A model generated the notes under the pieces. The model saw nothing but the letters and a program-made list of their open reading frames with translations. It made no database searches and was not told where the DNA came from. From Hydrogenophaga sp. NFH-34 (lineage in GTDB: Bacteria > Pseudomonadota > Gammaproteobacteria > Burkholderiales > Burkholderiaceae_C), in contig NZ_JACBGE010000032.1 of assembly GCF_021401345.1 (NCBI RefSeq), positions 1 to 47,422 of the forward strand: a stretch of 47,422 bases of DNA. Direction: 5' to 3'. Positions 1-8,145 of the stretch are shown piece by piece; positions within the stretch are counted from its first letter, which is position 1, and each line of letters begins with the position of its first letter. Both the position numbers and the translations under genes were made by a program.

Positions 1-121
1 CCGAGAAGTACCTGCTGCTGGCCTGCCTCAACCTCGTGGAGTGCGTGGCCTACATCGGTGCAAAGTAGCAGTCCAAATGAGCCGCTTGCGGCCGGTCAAG
101 ATGGGTTGACTGGACGCTCAC
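1..121. mobile_element. probable end of an inserted element
   Basis: The recombinase reading frame on the minus strand is family-like down to about base 121 and then continues into unrelated residues until a stop at 50-52. The opposite strand carries the end of another open frame stopping at 68. This arrangement fits the edge of an insertion sequence or other foreign segment with its boundary near 121. No inverted-repeat partner or target duplication can be seen because the other end lies outside the window. Confidence 0.35.
3..68 (+). CDS. C-terminal end of an unidentified gene
   Basis: The first 66 bases read as an open frame that enters from outside the window and ends at TAG (66-68), giving 21 residues that finish in AYIGAK. 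The stretch is hydrophobic with ordinary codon use. It lies next to the point where the third recombinase gene loses its family sequence (about 121), so it may be the last part of a transposase whose element interrupted that gene. That is inference: the fragment is too short to place in a family. Confidence 0.3.
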   Translation, partial: EKYLLLACLNLVECVAYIGAK

Positions 122-1009
122 CCCGCTTTCCCCGGCAGGACGTCCCTTTCTGTCCAAGTAAGTCCGCCTTCGTTTCCAGTCCAGAGGAAGCAGGGCGACC
201 TCGCCAACTCGCATACCGGTGAAGAGCAGCACCTTGACCATGACAAAGCGAATCGCATCGTTCAAGGTTTTTGGCTTCTCTGTGAACACGATGCGAACCA
301 GCTCCCAGAACGCCCTTTGCTCCGGCAGCTTTTGCTCGGCTTTGCGTTCCGAGAGCGTCTTGGCCAGCTTGTCTTGTGCCAAGTAGAGTTTCGATCGCTT
401 GTCAGCGCTGTTTTTGGATCGCTTGACCAAGCTCATCAACGGACAGGCGTCTGCGAGATGCAGCCGGTCCACAACTGTAGTCATGATCCCTTGGAGGACG
501 ATGGACGTCCCCTTTGAAGGCTGCCGGGCGTCGGCCAACTCGCACGTCAGTTGCACGTCTTCTGCAGTCACCTGCCAGGGTTCTTTATTTGCGACTGCTG
601 CCATAAACCGGATGGCCGTAGATGCGGCTGCGACGAACGGAATACTCTTTCTGCGAACCAGCAAGTATTCGAGCACCACAGATTTCAAGAAGTCCTGCCA
701 CTCAACGCCAATAGGACCATCGGAACGGCGAGGCAAACCTGGATTGCGGGCTGCTATGTCGTCGAGTGCGTCGGAGGACAAACTGAAGGTTCGTAGAACA
801 GCAGACTTGGGCCGACCGTCTTTGGCAATCTTGCGAAGATCCCAGGCAGTGCCTGAGAGAGCGATACCCCGGCTATCAAGGGCGATGTCCCAGTCAATGG
901 CGTTCTGGGCCGCCAGCTCTTTCATCGAACCCACGAAGGTGTCGAAGTTTTGGTTCCTTCCTGGGTCGGGCAGGGTGGGGTGATGAAGGGGGAAGACGTT
1001 AGTTGTCAT
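50..1009 (-). pseudogene. third tyrosine recombinase of a trio, 3'-truncated
   Basis: Tyrosine (phage-type) recombinase, third gene of a three-gene operon. Its start at 1009 overlaps the stop of the upstream recombinase by 11 bases, so the two are probably translationally coupled. The N-terminal core-binding region and the first catalytic arginine box (LLFTGMRVGEVALLPLDW, about residues 261-278) are present. After residue 296 (near base 121) the sequence becomes unrelated and stops after 23 more residues. The distal catalytic lysine, the HxxR box, the second histidine and the tyrosine are therefore missing, and the protein should be unable to recombine DNA. Complete members of this group are considerably longer. 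The break coincides with a probable insertion at the window edge. Confidence 0.75.
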
Positions 1010-2507
1010 CGCCGCCCTCCAGCTGGGCGATGACGCTTTGAACTTCCGCGATAGTTCTTCGTAACTGCAGATATGCGGGGGATTCCTGGTCTCCGGTACC
1101 GCTTACCCTGAACTCGTTCACGACTCCGCGGAAGTCATTGAGTACCTGTTCATGCAGAGCAAGATCTCGCACAGGCATGAACTTCGGGCATCCGTAGCAG
1201 GCAGTTACTGGGTTATTGGGGCACGAGGGTTGGCCAGTCTTGCAGCCACCGATGCCAGCAATCGGAATGCCGTGGGGTACGCCTGCAATCTGCTGCTCGC
1301 CTTTGAGTGCCGACAGCTCGTGTTCTGAGATGAAGCGCTCAGATGCAATCTTTGCCACCGTTTGGTAGGTCTCGGACAGCCCCAGCGCCTTGTTGACCAG
1401 CTCCGCCTGGTTCGCTGAAGCACGGAAGTACACAAGACCTGTCTTGAGGTGGGTATGTCCAAGGGCTGCTGCAACTTCTTCTTGACTAGCGCCGGCATCG
1501 ACCATGCGCTGGACCATGGAGTGACGTAGATCGTATGCAACACGTCCGCGGCCAGGCAGTATTTCGTCCAACTTTGAGATGAGCGCGGCACTGAGCACCT
1601 TTCTGTTCCCGAACCCGAAGAAGTAGGCCGAGCTGGGTGCATCCGACAGAAGTCCGTAAGTGGCTGCGATCAAAGGCGCCCACTCCCTTTTCACCTTTCG
1701 CAACAGAGGAAGACGCGAAGCTTGGACGTCTTGTTGCTTGAGCGTTCGAAATGTCAGGTAGACCGATGGCATGCCATCTTCCTTGCTGATCCGAATCTCG
1801 CAATCGCGCTTGCGCAAGGTTCCCAGTTGCTTTGGACGCATACCGAATTGATATGAGCAGACCACTAGCGCCGCAACTCGAAGGTCAGACTTACTCATTG
1901 AGCTGAACGAGGCTGTGGCCTGGTCTATCCAGCGAACCAATGCGGCCTCCTCCTCAATTTCCAGGAAGCAATCTCCTGATCGGACGGCCGCGTAGCTGTC
2001 TCTACGAGGAGCCGGAAGCCCTGACACGAGTGTTTGATGCCGGTGATCCCAATGTCCAAAGCCGACCAGGCACAAAAAAGAGACAAATCGCTTGAAGACC
2101 GTTGTTGCTTCGTGCGAGAGCCCTGTGGCCAATGCCGGCCATTTGGAACGCAGCGTGGCTGGTTCTGACACGGCTATGGCTACAAGTGATCTTTCGGGGA
2201 TAACCCTCAAGCCCTTGTAATAGGTGTGCACTGTCGCAGGCGCGTAGTCGACAAGCGAAGTCAGCAGGAAAAGACGGACCAGTGGGCGAACCAGTTCTCC
2301 GAAGGCCATGAAATTCAGGCCGACTTGGTCTCCTGCATCAGCCAGCTTCATGCTTGCTTGGGCTTCGTCGGTGTTCACCGAACACATCTTTTCTGAGTAG
2401 TCGTCCTCGTACACGATGACGCGGGGCGGCAAGGGAAGCCGAGCTACCTCCGCGGAGAAGTGCTCATCAGCGTTCCACAGATGGGGTGTCGGAAACGGGT
2501 TGCTCAT
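999..2507 (-). CDS. tyrosine recombinase with C-terminal cysteine cluster (second of a trio)
   Basis: Site-specific recombinase of about 502 residues. Visible catalytic features are the arginine box QFGMRPKQLGTL, the YDLRHSMVQRMVDAGAS (HxxR-type) box, LGHTHLKTG, and the nucleophile tyrosine in VYFRASANQAEL. Past the catalytic domain is a cysteine cluster (GCKTGQPSCPNNP, then ACYGCPKF), probably a small zinc-binding module. The ATG at 2507 overlaps the TGA of the upstream recombinase and its own end overlaps the third gene, so the three form one tightly coupled unit. Three adjacent, overlapping, divergent tyrosine recombinases are the hallmark of RIT (recombinase-in-trio) elements and of GInt genomic islands; the sizes (about 393, 502, longer third) seem closer to GInt. 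That last assignment is inference. Confidence 0.85.
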   Translation of the reverse strand: MSNPFPTPHLWNADEHFSAEVARLPLPPRVIVYEDDYSEKMCSVNTDEAQASMKLADAGDQVGLNFMAFGELVRPLVRLFLLTSLVDYAPATVHTYYKGLRVIPERSLVAIAVSEPATLRSKWPALATGLSHEATTVFKRFVSFLCLVGFGHWDHRHQTLVSGLPAPRRDSYAAVRSGDCFLEIEEEAALVRWIDQATASFSSMSKSDLRVAALVVCSYQFGMRPKQLGTLRKRDCEIRISKEDGMPSVYLTFRTLKQQDVQASRLPLLRKVKREWAPLIAATYGLLSDAPSSAYFFGFGNRKVLSAALISKLDEILPGRGRVAYDLRHSMVQRMVDAGASQEEVAAALGHTHLKTGLVYFRASANQAELVNKALGLSETYQTVAKIASERFISEHELSALKGEQQIAGVPHGIPIAGIGGCKTGQPSCPNNPVTACYGCPKFMPVRDLALHEQVLNDFRGVVNEFRVSGTGDQESPAYLQLRRTIAEVQSVIAQLEGGDDN

Positions 2508-3685
2508 TGGGGCAAGCTCCGAAGAAGGGCAAGCCGGTCATCGAGTTTGTCGTTCCAGCTCTCGTTGAGCTGTTCGTCGAGTGCCGCTTTGGCGTAGTGA
2601 AGTGGCATGACTGAGTCCTTCGACCAGCCAAAGAAGCTGCGGAGGTTCATCATTGCCTTGTCCATAGGAACACCCGCCGCTTGCATTTGTCGCAAGCGAA
2701 CCACTGCGCAGGTGTGTCGAAGCGAGTGCGGGCGCAATCGGTCGGATCCAGTGATGTCCAGGAGCTCAGCACGTGCACCCGATGACAACGCCTCTGTGAG
2801 TGGGTCAAAAGCCTTGTTGACACCGGCGAGCGAGAGCGGCATGCCTCGGATGCTGCTCAGATAGAACCCATGGTCTACCCGTCCTCTGTAGTTTTCTGAA
2901 TATGTCTGGAACACCGCAGCGGTTTGTGGAGCAACAGGGATCGTGCGAATAGACGTGTCCGTCTTGATGCCTGGGACATTTGCACGTGGGTCATCTTCAG
3001 TTTCAATGGTCCCGACCGAAAGCCTGAAGCGAAATTCTCCAGTCCGAGGCTCTCTCTCAGTTTTCAGGAAATTAGCAGGGAGCAGTAACGCCTCGCCACG
3101 TCGCAGCCCTTGATAGAGCATGAGTGATACGAGCGCAAGCATTCGCCACTGGGTTGTTTCCGACCGAAAAGGATTGGTCGGTGAGCCCGGTTGCAGAGCG
3201 TCCAACAACTCCAAAACCACGCATCGCGGTAGAGCTTTAGGCCTGAAGGCCTTCTTTGGTCGGTACGGGCGAAGGCCCAAATAGAGGTTGTCAAGACGAT
3301 TGATCCGACCTAAGACCACCTCCAGGGGTTTGCCTTTGGCGGGGTTTTTTTCGAGCCGCATCAAAGTGGCTCTCACGAAATGAAATGCAGTATTCCAGCG
3401 GTTCAGTGTCGATCCGTTCGGGTTTGGAACGTTCCTCAGCTTGATGAAGAAGGACTCCAGGAGGTTGCCGAGCTTGTCCAAGTCCATGTCACTGAGGACA
3501 TCGTCAAGGCTCCCGCCCAGCTCCTCGACGTGTACGTACAGGGCGTTGATATGAGCCAGTTTTTGACTCAAGGTTGAAGGCGCTAGATCTGTGCCTTCGA
3601 ACATCGACCAAGTGCTTGCCCAGAACCTGGGCACGGAGTTCTCGTCGACCAGAGTTGGTCCAAGTGGTGTTTGTCTTAAGAGCAT
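2504..3685 (-). CDS. tyrosine recombinase (first of a trio)
   Basis: First gene of the recombinase trio, about 393 residues from the ATG at 3685. A TTG three codons upstream is also possible, but neither start has a strong ribosome site. Catalytic residues look complete: arginine in MLYQGLRRGEALLL, a basic residue in the GIKTDTSIRTIPV turn, RPHSLRHTCAVVRL (HxxR), then FFGWSKDSVMPLHY, which supplies the W/H position and the tyrosine. It should be a working DNA strand-exchange enzyme, perhaps cutting together with the second gene, as proposed for trio recombinases. It is transcribed away from parA, and the 230-bp gap between them holds palindromes that may control both directions. Confidence 0.85.
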   Translation of the reverse strand: MLLRQTPLGPTLVDENSVPRFWASTWSMFEGTDLAPSTLSQKLAHINALYVHVEELGGSLDDVLSDMDLDKLGNLLESFFIKLRNVPNPNGSTLNRWNTAFHFVRATLMRLEKNPAKGKPLEVVLGRINRLDNLYLGLRPYRPKKAFRPKALPRCVVLELLDALQPGSPTNPFRSETTQWRMLALVSLMLYQGLRRGEALLLPANFLKTEREPRTGEFRFRLSVGTIETEDDPRANVPGIKTDTSIRTIPVAPQTAAVFQTYSENYRGRVDHGFYLSSIRGMPLSLAGVNKAFDPLTEALSSGARAELLDITGSDRLRPHSLRHTCAVVRLRQMQAAGVPMDKAMMNLRSFFGWSKDSVMPLHYAKAALDEQLNESWNDKLDDRLALLRSLPQ

Positions 3686-3705
3686 GAAAAGCAACAGATT
3701 TACTA

Positions 3706-3720
3706 CACAGTTTTACTGTG
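3706..3720. promoter_or_regulatory. palindrome upstream of the recombinase operon
   Basis: CACAGTTTTACTGTG is a perfect inverted repeat (CACAGT-TTT-ACTGTG) about 20 bp upstream of the first recombinase start, in an AT-rich stretch. It is well placed as an operator for the recombinase operon. The regulator is unknown. Confidence 0.45.
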
Positions 3721-3824
3721 ATGTTGCATATGTGGACCGCATAAAGCAACTCTCGTCTATACTACTCTTTAATTCCACAATGTATATTGCCGCCAATAAA
3801 TGGCGACAGTTAGAGCAACTATAG

Positions 3825-3857
3825 GGTCAAATGACCGAGTTAATCGGGTATTTGACC
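3825..3857. promoter_or_regulatory. inverted repeat upstream of parA
   Basis: GGTCAAAT (3825-3832) and ATTTGACC (3850-3857) form an inverted repeat with a 17-bp spacer. The left half also continues into its own palindrome (GGTCA-AA-TGACC). Located 65-100 bp before parA in AT-rich intergenic DNA, it could be a ParA/ParB-type operator, a centromere-like site, or an operator shared with the divergent recombinase operon. Confidence 0.45.
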
Positions 3858-3889
3858 GAAATTCGCAGGCAGGCACGTTGGTTTTCTCT

Positions 3890-3899
3890 GAACCGGTTC
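3890..3899. promoter_or_regulatory. 10-bp palindrome just before parA
   Basis: GAACCGGTTC is a perfect 10-bp palindrome 22 bp before the parA start codon, close to where a repressor would block transcription or translation initiation. Function inferred only from position. Confidence 0.35.
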
Positions 3900-3921
3900 A
3901 ACCCAGTTCAGCGAGGATCAA

Positions 3922-4875
3922 ATGCTCACTCTCTCAGTTGTCGCCACCAAGGGCGGCGTCGGCAAAACCACTCTCTGTGCCAACATTGGTGGCTTTCTGG
4001 CAGACATGGGATACCGTGTCCTGCTCATTGACGCGGACATCCAGCCCGCACTGACCCGACATTTCCAGCTCTCCCACGTCGCAGAACATGGCCTGACGAC
4101 CATGATCCAGAGAGGTGTGCTGGCCGATGACTGCATCAGCCATGTGTGCCTCCCTCCTGACAATTTCCGTGGGGACACCTCGGTTCTGAACGTGCGCGGA
4201 GGTTTTCTGCACTTGGTGCGCTCCGACACCCAGCGGTTTGACGAAGAGCGTGGGGTGTTCACCTATGACAGCGCGCTGCAGGATTGGCTGTCGAGCCGCT
4301 TGGACAAGCTGGTTCGCATCCGCCTGGCCATCAAAAACGAGGCCGTCTCCTCCAAATACGATGTGGTGATCATCGACACCCAAGGTGCCGTGGGTCACCT
4401 GCAGGATGCGGCCGTCAACGCGGCCGACATGCTGCTCATTCCGGCGAAGCCGGACATCGTCTCCGCACGGGAGTTCATCAGCGGGTCGCAACTCTTGATT
4501 GACCGCCACGAATCGGCCGGCAACATGGGCTACACGATCCCGCCGATGCGGGCCGTGATCAATCACTACCAGAACACGGTTGATTCAAAGACCATCACGC
4601 AGCACATCCGCGATCAGTTCATCCAGCTCAGCGGCAAGGTCACGGTGATGGACGCGATGATTCCGGCCATTGCTGCCTTCCCCAAGGCAGCAACTGCCCA
4701 AGTGCCGGTTCACTGGATTGATCCGGGCAAGTCGAGCGACATCATGCATCGATTGATGTGGGAGCTGATCGCTTCGCTGGAAGGCAAGTTCACTCCCAAT
4801 CACAAGGGCGAACTGCAGGCCCCCACCGAGCACAGCGCGCTCGACCCCGACACCGATCTGATCCAGGGAGCCTGA
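3922..4875 (+). CDS. parA: ParA-family partition ATPase
   Basis: ParA/MinD-type ATPase of 317 residues, expected to act with the adjacent ParB in stabilising the excised, replicating form of the element. A deviant Walker A motif TKGGVGKTT lies at residues 9-17, LLIDADIQPA follows (about 34-43), and the Walker B-like DVVIIDTQGAVG is near 148-159. There is no N-terminal helix-turn-helix, so it is the short ICE/chromosomal type. A parA gene heading the core is typical of PFGI-1/ICEclc/SPI-7-like elements. The ATG at 3922 is preceded by a weak purine-rich site (GCGAGGA). The stop lies 2 bases before the parB ATG, so the two are an operon. The dnaB-like helicase gene often found between parA and parB in this family is absent. 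Confidence 0.93.
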   Translation: MLTLSVVATKGGVGKTTLCANIGGFLADMGYRVLLIDADIQPALTRHFQLSHVAEHGLTTMIQRGVLADDCISHVCLPPDNFRGDTSVLNVRGGFLHLVRSDTQRFDEERGVFTYDSALQDWLSSRLDKLVRIRLAIKNEAVSSKYDVVIIDTQGAVGHLQDAAVNAADMLLIPAKPDIVSAREFISGSQLLIDRHESAGNMGYTIPPMRAVINHYQNTVDSKTITQHIRDQFIQLSGKVTVMDAMIPAIAAFPKAATAQVPVHWIDPGKSSDIMHRLMWELIASLEGKFTPNHKGELQAPTEHSALDPDTDLIQGA

Positions 4876-4877
4876 GC

Positions 4878-6743
4878 ATGGCGACCAGGAAAACCCCGGA
4901 GACGCTCACGGCAGTGGAGCGAGCCGCTGCGCTGGTCCGTCAGGGCGCTCAGCTGCCGGCGCTGAGCGTGACTCCCAACAAGCCGCCGCCGACCGCTCGG
5001 GCCGATGCCAGGAACGCGGCCTACAACGCCTTGGTCAGTGCGAACTTGAACCAGGTGGCGCGGCCATCTCGCCCGGCGGTTCCCACGCCATCGCTCGATC
5101 CGAAAGCGGACCCGGACGATTCGTTCTCGATGCTGCCCATCAACGAGCTGGAGGCCTACGGTCACAACCCCCGCACGGGCAAGAACCCACGGTACGACGA
5201 CCTCAAGGCCAGCATCATTGCTGACGGCATCACCAATCCCATCACGGTCACGCGGCCGCACCATGAGGCCAAGTTTCACCCGTATGGCGGGGGAAACACG
5301 CGGCTGGCCATCGCCAAGGAGCTGTACGAGTCGGGTGACAACCGCTTCAGCCACCTCAAGGTGATCGTCAAGGCGTGGCCGGGTCACGCAAATGTGATTT
5401 CGGCGCACCTTGCCGAAAACGAGAACCGTGGCGAAATCTCGTTCTGGGAGCGCGCCCAAGGCGTGGCCGACTTCAAGGCTCAGTTCGAGGCCGAGCACAG
5501 CTCGGTGCTCAGCACAGGGGAACTGGCGCGTGAACTCAAGTCCCACGGCATCAACTTCGGTGTCAAGGTCATCCAGAACTTTGCCTTCGCGGTCGAGCAC
5601 CTCAAGCCGCTGGGCCAGTGGCTCATGGCCAAGGAGGTCAACGAGATCATCCGACCGGGCCTGGCCGGTGCGATGACCGTGGCGACGTACTTTGGTGTGC
5701 GCAACACTGCTGACCTGTTCGAGCCCGTGTTGCTCAAGCACCGGGACCAACTGCTCGCAGGCATGGCAGCGGGCAGCGGACCCAAGGACACCGCCGACGC
5801 TGAAACCAAGCCGGTCGAACTCGACGCGGCCGAACTGGTGACCGATCTGCATCAGGCCCTGGCCACAGCGGTGGGTGTCTCGCCCGAGGTGGTGCCCTTG
5901 ATGATCAGCGCGGTGGAATCCAACAGCCGGATCACAGCAGACGAGCTGCGGGCCATCCAGATCCGTAAGCCCACCGCTGCTGTGACCGACGAAGGCGCCT
6001 CAGTGCACGCTCCAGCACCTGCGCCTCAGCAGCGCGCCCTGGCCGGTATGCTCGCTGGCGTGCCGCGCGCGCCGGCTCCTGCTGCCGCGCCGACGGCATC
6101 AGCCGCGCCTGCGGGCCATGGGGTCACACCTGCACCGAGCCAGTCTCCTGCACAGGCTGGCGCTCCGACACCTGTCCAGCCGCCGCCAATGCAGCCGGTC
6201 GTGTCGGCAGCCAAACGCAATCCGCGTCTGCCCGACCAGGTCAAAGAGGGCGATCCCACCGCCCACGTGCTTAGCCTGGTGCTGGACATCAGCGATCTGG
6301 TCGTGCTGCACGACTGCATCCTCCACGTCCCAGAAATGCCCTTTGGCTACCTCATGGACCTTCCTGCATCGCTGGAGAACGTGGGGGACAAGACCTTGCC
6401 TTACCCGCAGTTGCGCGCGGCCGCGTGGAAGTTCCTGGCCTCGCTCAGCGGCCAGGTGGACCCGCAATGGTTCACCCTTGCCGATCCCGAGCAGTCGCGT
6501 TGGGCCAGCGCAGCAGTGCAGGGTCCTGACGTGTTCCGTCAGAGCTACTCCGGCTCGCTGCGGGCTTGCACCGCAGAAACCGGCGACCCCGCGATGCTGC
6601 TCGCGGAGGTCTACCTCATGTTCAACCAGCCCGAGCTGGGCTACCTCACCGTGCAGTTGCTTCGCGCCATGGAGCAACTGCGTCTGGATCACCCCGAACG
6701 CTTCGTTCGGACTGTCACACCCGATCCAGACCTGCCCGACTGA
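4878..6743 (+). CDS. parB: ICE-type ParB family protein (TIGR03764-like)
   Basis: About 621 residues from the ATG at 4878, chosen because it follows parA by two bases with AGGGAG upstream. The N-terminal third holds the ParB/Srx nuclease-like fold: SMLPINELEAYGHNPRTGKN, then GITNPITVTRPHHE and YGGGNTRLAIAKELYE, followed by the conserved HLAENENRGEISFWERAQG stretch and a helix-turn-helix region. A proline/alanine-rich linker (about residues 365-440) leads to a C-terminal domain (about 450-610) typical of the integrating-conjugative-element ParB family rather than chromosomal ParB. Role: DNA binding in partition and possibly regulation of the element. Reading frame and codon use are clean throughout. 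Confidence 0.9.
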   Translation: MATRKTPETLTAVERAAALVRQGAQLPALSVTPNKPPPTARADARNAAYNALVSANLNQVARPSRPAVPTPSLDPKADPDDSFSMLPINELEAYGHNPRTGKNPRYDDLKASIIADGITNPITVTRPHHEAKFHPYGGGNTRLAIAKELYESGDNRFSHLKVIVKAWPGHANVISAHLAENENRGEISFWERAQGVADFKAQFEAEHSSVLSTGELARELKSHGINFGVKVIQNFAFAVEHLKPLGQWLMAKEVNEIIRPGLAGAMTVATYFGVRNTADLFEPVLLKHRDQLLAGMAAGSGPKDTADAETKPVELDAAELVTDLHQALATAVGVSPEVVPLMISAVESNSRITADELRAIQIRKPTAAVTDEGASVHAPAPAPQQRALAGMLAGVPRAPAPAAAPTASAAPAGHGVTPAPSQSPAQAGAPTPVQPPPMQPVVSAAKRNPRLPDQVKEGDPTAHVLSLVLDISDLVVLHDCILHVPEMPFGYLMDLPASLENVGDKTLPYPQLRAAAWKFLASLSGQVDPQWFTLADPEQSRWASAAVQGPDVFRQSYSGSLRACTAETGDPAMLLAEVYLMFNQPELGYLTVQLLRAMEQLRLDHPERFVRTVTPDPDLPD

Positions 6744-6778
6744 GCCTTTTTCTTCAACCAACCCAGGGGATAACCAAC

Positions 6779-7411
6779 ATGATGATCAACATCAGCGATC
6801 CGACACTGACCAAGATGCTTCTGGAGCATGTGGTCGAACAGGCCGAGGCCGGAGGCCTGGACCAGTTGCTGGCCAGCGGCTTCCGGCCCGAACTGGTCGA
6901 CGATCTCAGGCAGCGGCCGCTGCGCGATTTCTTCTACGCCGCGCGCAACGGGGGCCTGGCCATGTCGGTGCAAATCGACATCAAGAACCTCGAAGCCTGC
7001 CTATGGCGCCGCGACATTGCCAAGCACACCGAGACGCTCAAGGAATACTTCATTCGCCATGGCGCGTCCATCGAGCTGCTGCGCAGTCTGTTCACGCTCT
7101 CCAAGCAAGAGCTGCAGCGCCTGCGCACCGAGCTTGATCTGAGCAAGGCCGGGCCGAACGGTCGGCCTCGCATGCCCCCAGCGTCCATCCGCGACAAGAT
7201 TCACCAGAAATGGCACGACATCGGGCAATCGGCCCCGAACAGCCATGAGCGCGACCGCCTCTCGGCGCTTCACAAGGAGTTCAGTGCGTTCTCCATTGCC
7301 GCCCTGCACCGCGTCATCACGGAATTCGACGACTCGAAATCCACCACACCGGCTCCAGTGCAGGAGCTTGGACCTCAGGTGGCGCCTGTCGAATCCCAAT
7401 ACCTCTCGTAA
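6779..7411 (+). CDS. DUF2857 / STY4526-like ICE replication-associated protein
   Basis: 210 residues, beginning at the first of two adjacent ATGs after CAGGGGATAACCAAC. It matches what I know of DUF2857 proteins, which sit between parB and the STY4528-like gene in SPI-7 and related ICEs. The N-terminal half is helical (LLEHVVEQAEAGGLDQLLAS), with a distinctive LRQRPLRDFFYAARNGGLAM segment. A middle segment (TLKEYFIRHGASIELLRSLF) looks like a helix-turn-helix, which suggests DNA binding. The molecular role is unproven; databases call the family pathogenicity-island replication proteins by context. The intergenic leader contains TTCTTCAACCAACCC, also found before the methyltransferase gene near 24.8 kb. 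Confidence 0.75.
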   Translation: MMINISDPTLTKMLLEHVVEQAEAGGLDQLLASGFRPELVDDLRQRPLRDFFYAARNGGLAMSVQIDIKNLEACLWRRDIAKHTETLKEYFIRHGASIELLRSLFTLSKQELQRLRTELDLSKAGPNGRPRMPPASIRDKIHQKWHDIGQSAPNSHERDRLSALHKEFSAFSIAALHRVITEFDDSKSTTPAPVQELGPQVAPVESQYLS

Positions 7412-7443
7412 CCCCACGCTCACTCAACCACAAGGAGCTGACC

Positions 7444-8145
7444 ATGCCGCAAACCCTGAACATCCCCGTGCCCGAGTCGGCGTACCGCCAACCTCGGCTG
7501 GTGCTCAAGAACCGCCGCGCCCGGCGTCGCAGCATGGTCAAGCCTGAGCTGACCCTGGTGGTCACCCAGGCGCCTGCTCAGGAGCTTCCCCCGTTGCCCA
7601 TGGCGCCCATCGCTGTACCGATGACCGCACCGGGCACGACAGACAAGGCTGCGGCATCCCTGGCGACCACCGGCTTGAGCAATCACCACCTGAGCCAGGC
7701 TGTGTTGCTTGACTGGCTGGGCAGCCAACCAGTCGCATTCCATCGCGTCTATGTGGATGTCTGCGGCAGCGTTACCGCCGCTGTGTGGCTCTCCCTGGTC
7801 CTGTCGCTGCTGGACAGTCAGGGCAAGAAGCTGGTGGATGCGCAAGGCATCTTCCGTTTTGCGCTCTCAGCGAGCCAGTGCGAAGCGCAAACCGGTTTGA
7901 CCTATCGGGAACAGCGCAAAGCCCAGCGGCAGCTGATCGAGTGCCAATTGCTCGCAGATGAGGGCAAGCAATCTGGTCAGAACGTTTCCATGTTCGCCCT
8001 GGACATGAATGCACTGACTCAGCGACTCCTGACACACAGCGCGGGTCTGGCCGAGTTGATCCAGCAAACCTCGTTGGCGACCGAAGTGGACGTGGCCAGT
8101 CTGGAGCGCCGTGCGCAGGCCCGTGCGTCGCGCCGCAGAGCCTGA
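7444..8145 (+). CDS. ICE core protein of unknown function
   Basis: 233 residues, ATG at 7444 after a strong AAGGAG site. I do not recognise a named family. The first 75 residues are basic and proline-rich, probably unstructured. Residues about 80-190 contain VYVDVCGSVTAAVWLSLVLS and RFALSASQCEAQTGLTYREQ, the second resembling the recognition region of a winged-helix domain of the kind seen in replication initiators. The tail is again basic (RRAQARASRRRA). The next gene starts upstream of its stop, so the two are probably co-translated. Position between DUF2857 and the STY4528-like gene points to a part in ICE replication. Confidence 0.7.
   Translation: MPQTLNIPVPESAYRQPRLVLKNRRARRRSMVKPELTLVVTQAPAQELPPLPMAPIAVPMTAPGTTDKAAASLATTGLSNHHLSQAVLLDWLGSQPVAFHRVYVDVCGSVTAAVWLSLVLSLLDSQGKKLVDAQGIFRFALSASQCEAQTGLTYREQRKAQRQLIECQLLADEGKQSGQNVSMFALDMNALTQRLLTHSAGLAELIQQTSLATEVDVASLERRAQARASRRRA

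Noticed and set aside
3825..3899. Palindromes upstream of parA as a proven parS centromere
   Set aside because: They do not match the known parS consensus and there is only one copy of each; kept as possible operators only.
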